Positions 30,439 to 33,423 of a DNA stretch of 33,423 nt are shown one piece after another. Positions within the stretch are counted from its first letter, which is position 1. Each line of letters starts with the position of its first letter. The position numbers and the translations under genes are program-made. The notes under the pieces are model-generated. The model worked only from the letters and a program-made list of their open reading frames with translations. It searched no databases and was not told the origin of the DNA. Origin of the DNA: Myxococcales bacterium (GTDB lineage: Bacteria > Myxococcota > UBA727 > VGSZ01); the NCBI GenBank assembly GCA_023248635.1, contig JAHFED010000065.1, forward strand, positions 1 through 33,423, written 5' to 3'.

Positions 30439-32637
30439 TCAGGGCGGCGGCGGCGACGAGGGCAGGGCAGCGAGCCCGGCGTGGGCCGCCTCGAGGGTGA
30501 CGCTGTGATCGGGGGTGGAGCCCCAGCGGTCGACGACGCCTTGATAAGCGGCGCGGGCCCCGTCGACGTCGCCCTTCTTCCGTCGGGCTTCGCCGAGCGC
30601 AAGCAGGGCTCGCGTCGATCGGTAGGGCTCGATCAAGCCCAAGCACGAGTTGCCGGCGTGTTCGAGAAATCCCAGAGCAGTGTCGACGTCGCCGGTGTGC
30701 AGGTGCGCCTGCCCCAGCGCCAACGCGAGCCCCGGCTCCAGCCGCGCCGTGGTCGGAATGATCAGGCCCTTGGTCTTCATGCGGTGAAGGGCCTGCATTG
30801 CCAATGCGGCCTGGGCGGGATCGCGGGCCCATTCGCCCCATGCGTCGCGCCAGAGGTCGACGAGGCGATCGGGGCGCGGGTCCTTCTGCCATTGCTCCTC
30901 GACCCAGGCGACGCGCCTCTTCTCGAGGTCCTGAGACGACATCTTGCCGGCAAGCAGCAGCACGTTTTCAAAGAACATCGACCAGTCGTCGCCGAAGGCA
31001 TCTTTTTGAAAGGCCGGCGCACGGCGCAAGAAGTCGGCGGCGGCGTCGGCGGCTTCGGCGTTGCGCCCTTGTTCGAGGCGTGCGCCGACGACGTAGGTCG
31101 CGGGGATCACGTGCATCCAGATGTCGGGATGAAGAGCGACCCGCTGTTGCCATTCGAGGGCTGATTGTTCTGCTTCGGCGAACGCGCCGGCGAAGGCGTA
31201 GACGCGGGTCTTGTGCACGGCATCGCTGGTGGGTTGGGCGCCGGGCGAGACCTTGCGCTGCGCGCGCTGCAGCACCTCGACGACGGAGACGATGGGCACG
31301 TCTTCGGCTGCGAGGGCGTAGGCCAACATCCGCTCGGCATCGGGGTCGTCGGCGGCCCGGGTGACCAGCTCGCGCGCCGCCTGCTCCATGTCGGCACAGC
31401 GCCCCGCGCGTAGGTGCAGGTGGATGAGCTCGTTCAAGCACTTGGTCGACGACGCCGACGACGCCACGCAGCGGTCGAGGATCTTGCGGCCTTCTTCTTC
31501 GCCGCCGTCGGTGCCCAGGGCCGCGATGGCGTCGAGCCAAGCCAGCGGCAGAAAGGTCGGCGACCCCTTGCCCACGATGGCGCGCGCGCCTTGGTGATCC
31601 CCGGCCAGCTCGTGGGCATAGGCCTGCCAGAAGAGGACTTCGTCGTCGTCGTCGAAGCGATCCGCGAGCCGATCCATGCTGGCCTGAAAGCCGGGAAGGT
31701 CGACGGTGGCGGCGAAGTAGGGACCAAAGGCGTTGAAGAGTCCCTGATCTTTGTCGTCGAGGCGATCCCGTCCCCGGGCGGCGGCGCGGTAGGACTCGCG
31801 GGCCACCAGTGCGTCCTGCTCGAACATCAAAGCCGCCAAGCGCAGATGACCCGCGGCAAGGTTCGGATCCTTGGCGACGGCGTCTTGCAGGCGGCCGATG
31901 GCTCCGTTTGGTTGTCCGTCGCGCTGCAGGGTCAGAGCTTCGGTGTAGAGCGCGAGGGCCGCCGGATCCGTCGAGATGGCGCGGGGTGCGCGGGTCGCAA
32001 CCAAGGCGCCCACGACGACGACGACGACGACGGCGGCTGCGCCCAAGGCTGCGGGCAGCAGCGCGTTGCCGCCCTTCTTGGCCACCTTGTTGTTGGGGCG
32101 CGGAGCTCCTTCGACGTGCACGGCGTAGAGCGCTGGTGGACGCGCGATGTTTTTGAGCGCGCGCTCCCCGAGGGCGACGAAGCCGAAGGTGACCTTGCCC
32201 TTCACATGCGCCAGCACCGGCTCGGTGATGCAGATGCCGCCGACTTCGGCCTGCGGCTCGACCCGGGCGGCGAGGTTGACGCCGTCGCCGTAGATTTGGC
32301 CGTCTTTGAAGACGATGTCGTCGAGGTGGATGCCGATGCGAATTAGCACCTGCTCGTTGTCGGGCCGGTCCGCGTTGCGCTCGCGCAGGCGCTTTTGGAT
32401 CTCGACGGCGCAAGAGACCGCGTTGAGGGCCGAATCGAAGAGCACGACGAAGGCGTCGCCGATGGTCTGGTGTTCGCGTCCGCCGTAGTGGGGCAGGGCG
32501 GCGCGCACGATGACCCGGTGCTCCTCGACGAGACGAATGCAGCGTTCTTCGTCTTCGCCCATCATGCGGCTGAAGCCGAACATGTCGGTGAACATGATCG
32601 CCTGGAGGCGGCGGGTCTCGGTGCCGGATTCACTCAT
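30439..32637 (-). CDS. Class III cyclase (CHD) domain - TM - TPR protein, substituted active site
   Basis: A 731-residue protein. The N-terminal cyclase homology domain (about 10-175) has IMFTDMFGFSR (Asp18), TIGDAFVVLF (Asp61) and IYGDGVNLAAR (Asn121, Arg125), so both metal-binding Asp and the transition-state pair are intact. The residues that choose the base differ: position 57 (normally Lys) and position 114 (normally Asp or Thr) are both Gln. One membrane segment follows at about 193-214 (a run of Val), then more than 500 residues of TPR-like helices on the far side. Many rhizobial and myxobacterial cyclases share this layout. ATG 32637 is used; its ribosome site is weak. It diverges from the XdhC-type gene 60 bases away. 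Confidence 0.9.
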   Translation of the reverse strand: MSESGTETRRLQAIMFTDMFGFSRMMGEDEERCIRLVEEHRVIVRAALPHYGGREHQTIGDAFVVLFDSALNAVSCAVEIQKRLRERNADRPDNEQVLIRIGIHLDDIVFKDGQIYGDGVNLAARVEPQAEVGGICITEPVLAHVKGKVTFGFVALGERALKNIARPPALYAVHVEGAPRPNNKVAKKGGNALLPAALGAAAVVVVVVVGALVATRAPRAISTDPAALALYTEALTLQRDGQPNGAIGRLQDAVAKDPNLAAGHLRLAALMFEQDALVARESYRAAARGRDRLDDKDQGLFNAFGPYFAATVDLPGFQASMDRLADRFDDDDEVLFWQAYAHELAGDHQGARAIVGKGSPTFLPLAWLDAIAALGTDGGEEEGRKILDRCVASSASSTKCLNELIHLHLRAGRCADMEQAARELVTRAADDPDAERMLAYALAAEDVPIVSVVEVLQRAQRKVSPGAQPTSDAVHKTRVYAFAGAFAEAEQSALEWQQRVALHPDIWMHVIPATYVVGARLEQGRNAEAADAAADFLRRAPAFQKDAFGDDWSMFFENVLLLAGKMSSQDLEKRRVAWVEEQWQKDPRPDRLVDLWRDAWGEWARDPAQAALAMQALHRMKTKGLIIPTTARLEPGLALALGQAHLHTGDVDTALGFLEHAGNSCLGLIEPYRSTRALLALGEARRKKGDVDGARAAYQGVVDRWGSTPDHSVTLEAAHAGLAALPSSPPPP

Positions 32638-32697
32638 CGCCCGCAGGGTACGACGACGTCGGCTCTCTGGCTCGATCAATCAGAGTACAGTGCCCCG

Positions 32698-33423
32698 GTG
32701 TTAGACCCCCGCCGCCTCGCAGCCGTCGTCGACAGCGGAGCCCCCGCTGCCCTTTGCACCGTCGTTGCCACCAGCGGATCGACCCCCCGCAAGGCCGGGG
32801 CCTCCATGCTCGTGGTCGACGACGGCAGCGACTTCGGCGCCATCGAGGGCACCGTCGGCGGCGGCGCCATCGAGCACGAGATCCGGCGCCAGGCCCTCGA
32901 GGTCATCGCCGCCCTGCAACCCAGGCTCGTGGAGATTCCGCTCACCACGGTCCTTGGCATGTGCTGCGGCGGCAGCGTCAGCGTGTTCATCCAGAGCCTG
33001 CGCACCCGGCCGCCGTGCATTCTTTTTGGTGCGGGTCATACCGGCGTCGCCCTGTGCACCCTGGCCACCAACGTGGGCTTCGACGTCACCATCGTCGATC
33101 CCAGAGATGAGCTGCGCGAGCGCTGCACCGAGGCCGTCGCCCACAAAGACAGCTACGACCACGACGACGACTTCGCCGCCTTGCCCTGGGCCCGCGACTG
33201 CTTCGTCGTCGTCGCCACCCATGATCACAGCAGCGATCAGCGCATCGTCGAAAGGGTGCTTGCGCGCCCTTGCGCTTTCGTCGCTTTGATCGGCAGCCAA
33301 CGCAAGGCCCTGCTCACGCGCGCGCGTCTGGCCAACAAGGGCTTCGACGACGACGTCATCGCTTTGCTGCGTTGCCCCGCGGGCCTGGACATCGGCGCCG
33401 AAACCCCGGAGGAAATCGCGGTC
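32698..33423 (+). CDS. XdhC/CoxI family protein (3' end outside window)
   Basis: The first 242 codons are present and the frame is open at the right edge. The N-terminal domain has TVVATSGSTPRKAGASMLVV, GTVGGGAIEHEI and LGMCCGGSV, and a Rossmann domain follows (ILFGAGHTGVALCTLA, VTIVDPRDELRERC, ALIGSQRKALLTRARL). CPAGLDIGAETPEEIAV near the edge is the family's conserved C-terminal block. XdhC-type proteins bind and sulfurate molybdenum cofactor for xanthine-dehydrogenase-type enzymes. The GTG start matches the family N-terminus; the nearest ATG is inside the conserved block. There is no clear ribosome site. No molybdoenzyme gene is in the window; it may lie to the right. Confidence 0.93.
   Translation, partial: MLDPRRLAAVVDSGAPAALCTVVATSGSTPRKAGASMLVVDDGSDFGAIEGTVGGGAIEHEIRRQALEVIAALQPRLVEIPLTTVLGMCCGGSVSVFIQSLRTRPPCILFGAGHTGVALCTLATNVGFDVTIVDPRDELRERCTEAVAHKDSYDHDDDFAALPWARDCFVVVATHDHSSDQRIVERVLARPCAFVALIGSQRKALLTRARLANKGFDDDVIALLRCPAGLDIGAETPEEIAV

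Noticed and set aside
30389-30892. 168-codon upstream extension of the lipoprotein frame
   Set aside because: It overlaps the cyclase-TPR gene in another frame, is Arg/Pro-rich, and would bury the signal peptide.

Overview
The window is high-GC DNA, densely coded on both strands, and looks like a chromosomal segment of a Myxococcota-type (former deltaproteobacterial) genome. That placement is an inference. It rests on an AgmX/PglI C-terminal domain protein, a kinase-ATPase-TPR giant, FHA-GAF-cyclase and cyclase-TPR proteins, a PilZ/TPR fusion, many TPR proteins, and a lipoprotein with long Glu-Gly linkers. The text is also saturated with GTC/GAC runs, visible as repeated CGTCGTCGACGACG-like strings.

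Left part (1-6270): the tail of a probable transposase, then a MITE-like element (116-279) at the stop codon of a 53-residue membrane peptide gene that overlaps a GAF/HD-GYP regulator. A small lipoprotein, an exported hypothetical, NADP-isocitrate dehydrogenase (icd) with a terminator and a 22-bp palindrome in its leader, a membrane protein with TPR-like helices and tRNA-Leu(UAG) follow.

Middle left (6270-17140): a 5'-nucleotidase lipoprotein with two Glu-Gly linkers, PPC-like and lamin-tail domains; a zinc-ribbon/GYF protein; then a run of lipA, small lipoprotein, metallophosphoesterase and Ser/Thr kinase-ATPase-TPR. The first three genes overlap by 4 bases each. An AgmX/PglI-like protein converges on the kinase gene.

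Middle right (17140-27425): a 432-bp gap full of hairpin repeats, an FHA-GAF-adenylate cyclase, a hypothetical protein, tRNA-His(GUG) with a strong terminator, a TPR protein, a second MITE-like element exactly after its TAG stop, a pseudo-receiver protein, a class B J-protein, a small helical protein convergent with an LcrH/SycD-like TPR protein, and a PilZ-PilZ-TPR protein.

Right part (27425-33423): another hairpin repeat, a 91-residue protein, tRNA-Ser(UGA), a lipoprotein with HEAAH zinc site and EF-hand loop, a CHD cyclase-TPR protein with unusual Gln substitutions, and the start of an XdhC/CoxI-type gene cut by the window edge.

The most striking non-coding signal is a family of hairpin repeats. 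Two 67-bp copies, 21 kb apart in opposite orientation, are identical and both bounded by AATT. Two diverged copies and a tandem trio of hairpins with the same GCCA loop lie elsewhere. No transposase or RAYT gene for them is visible here. Cyclic-nucleotide signalling is well represented (HD-GYP, PilZ, two cyclase domains, FHA, kinase), but nothing shows that these form one circuit.
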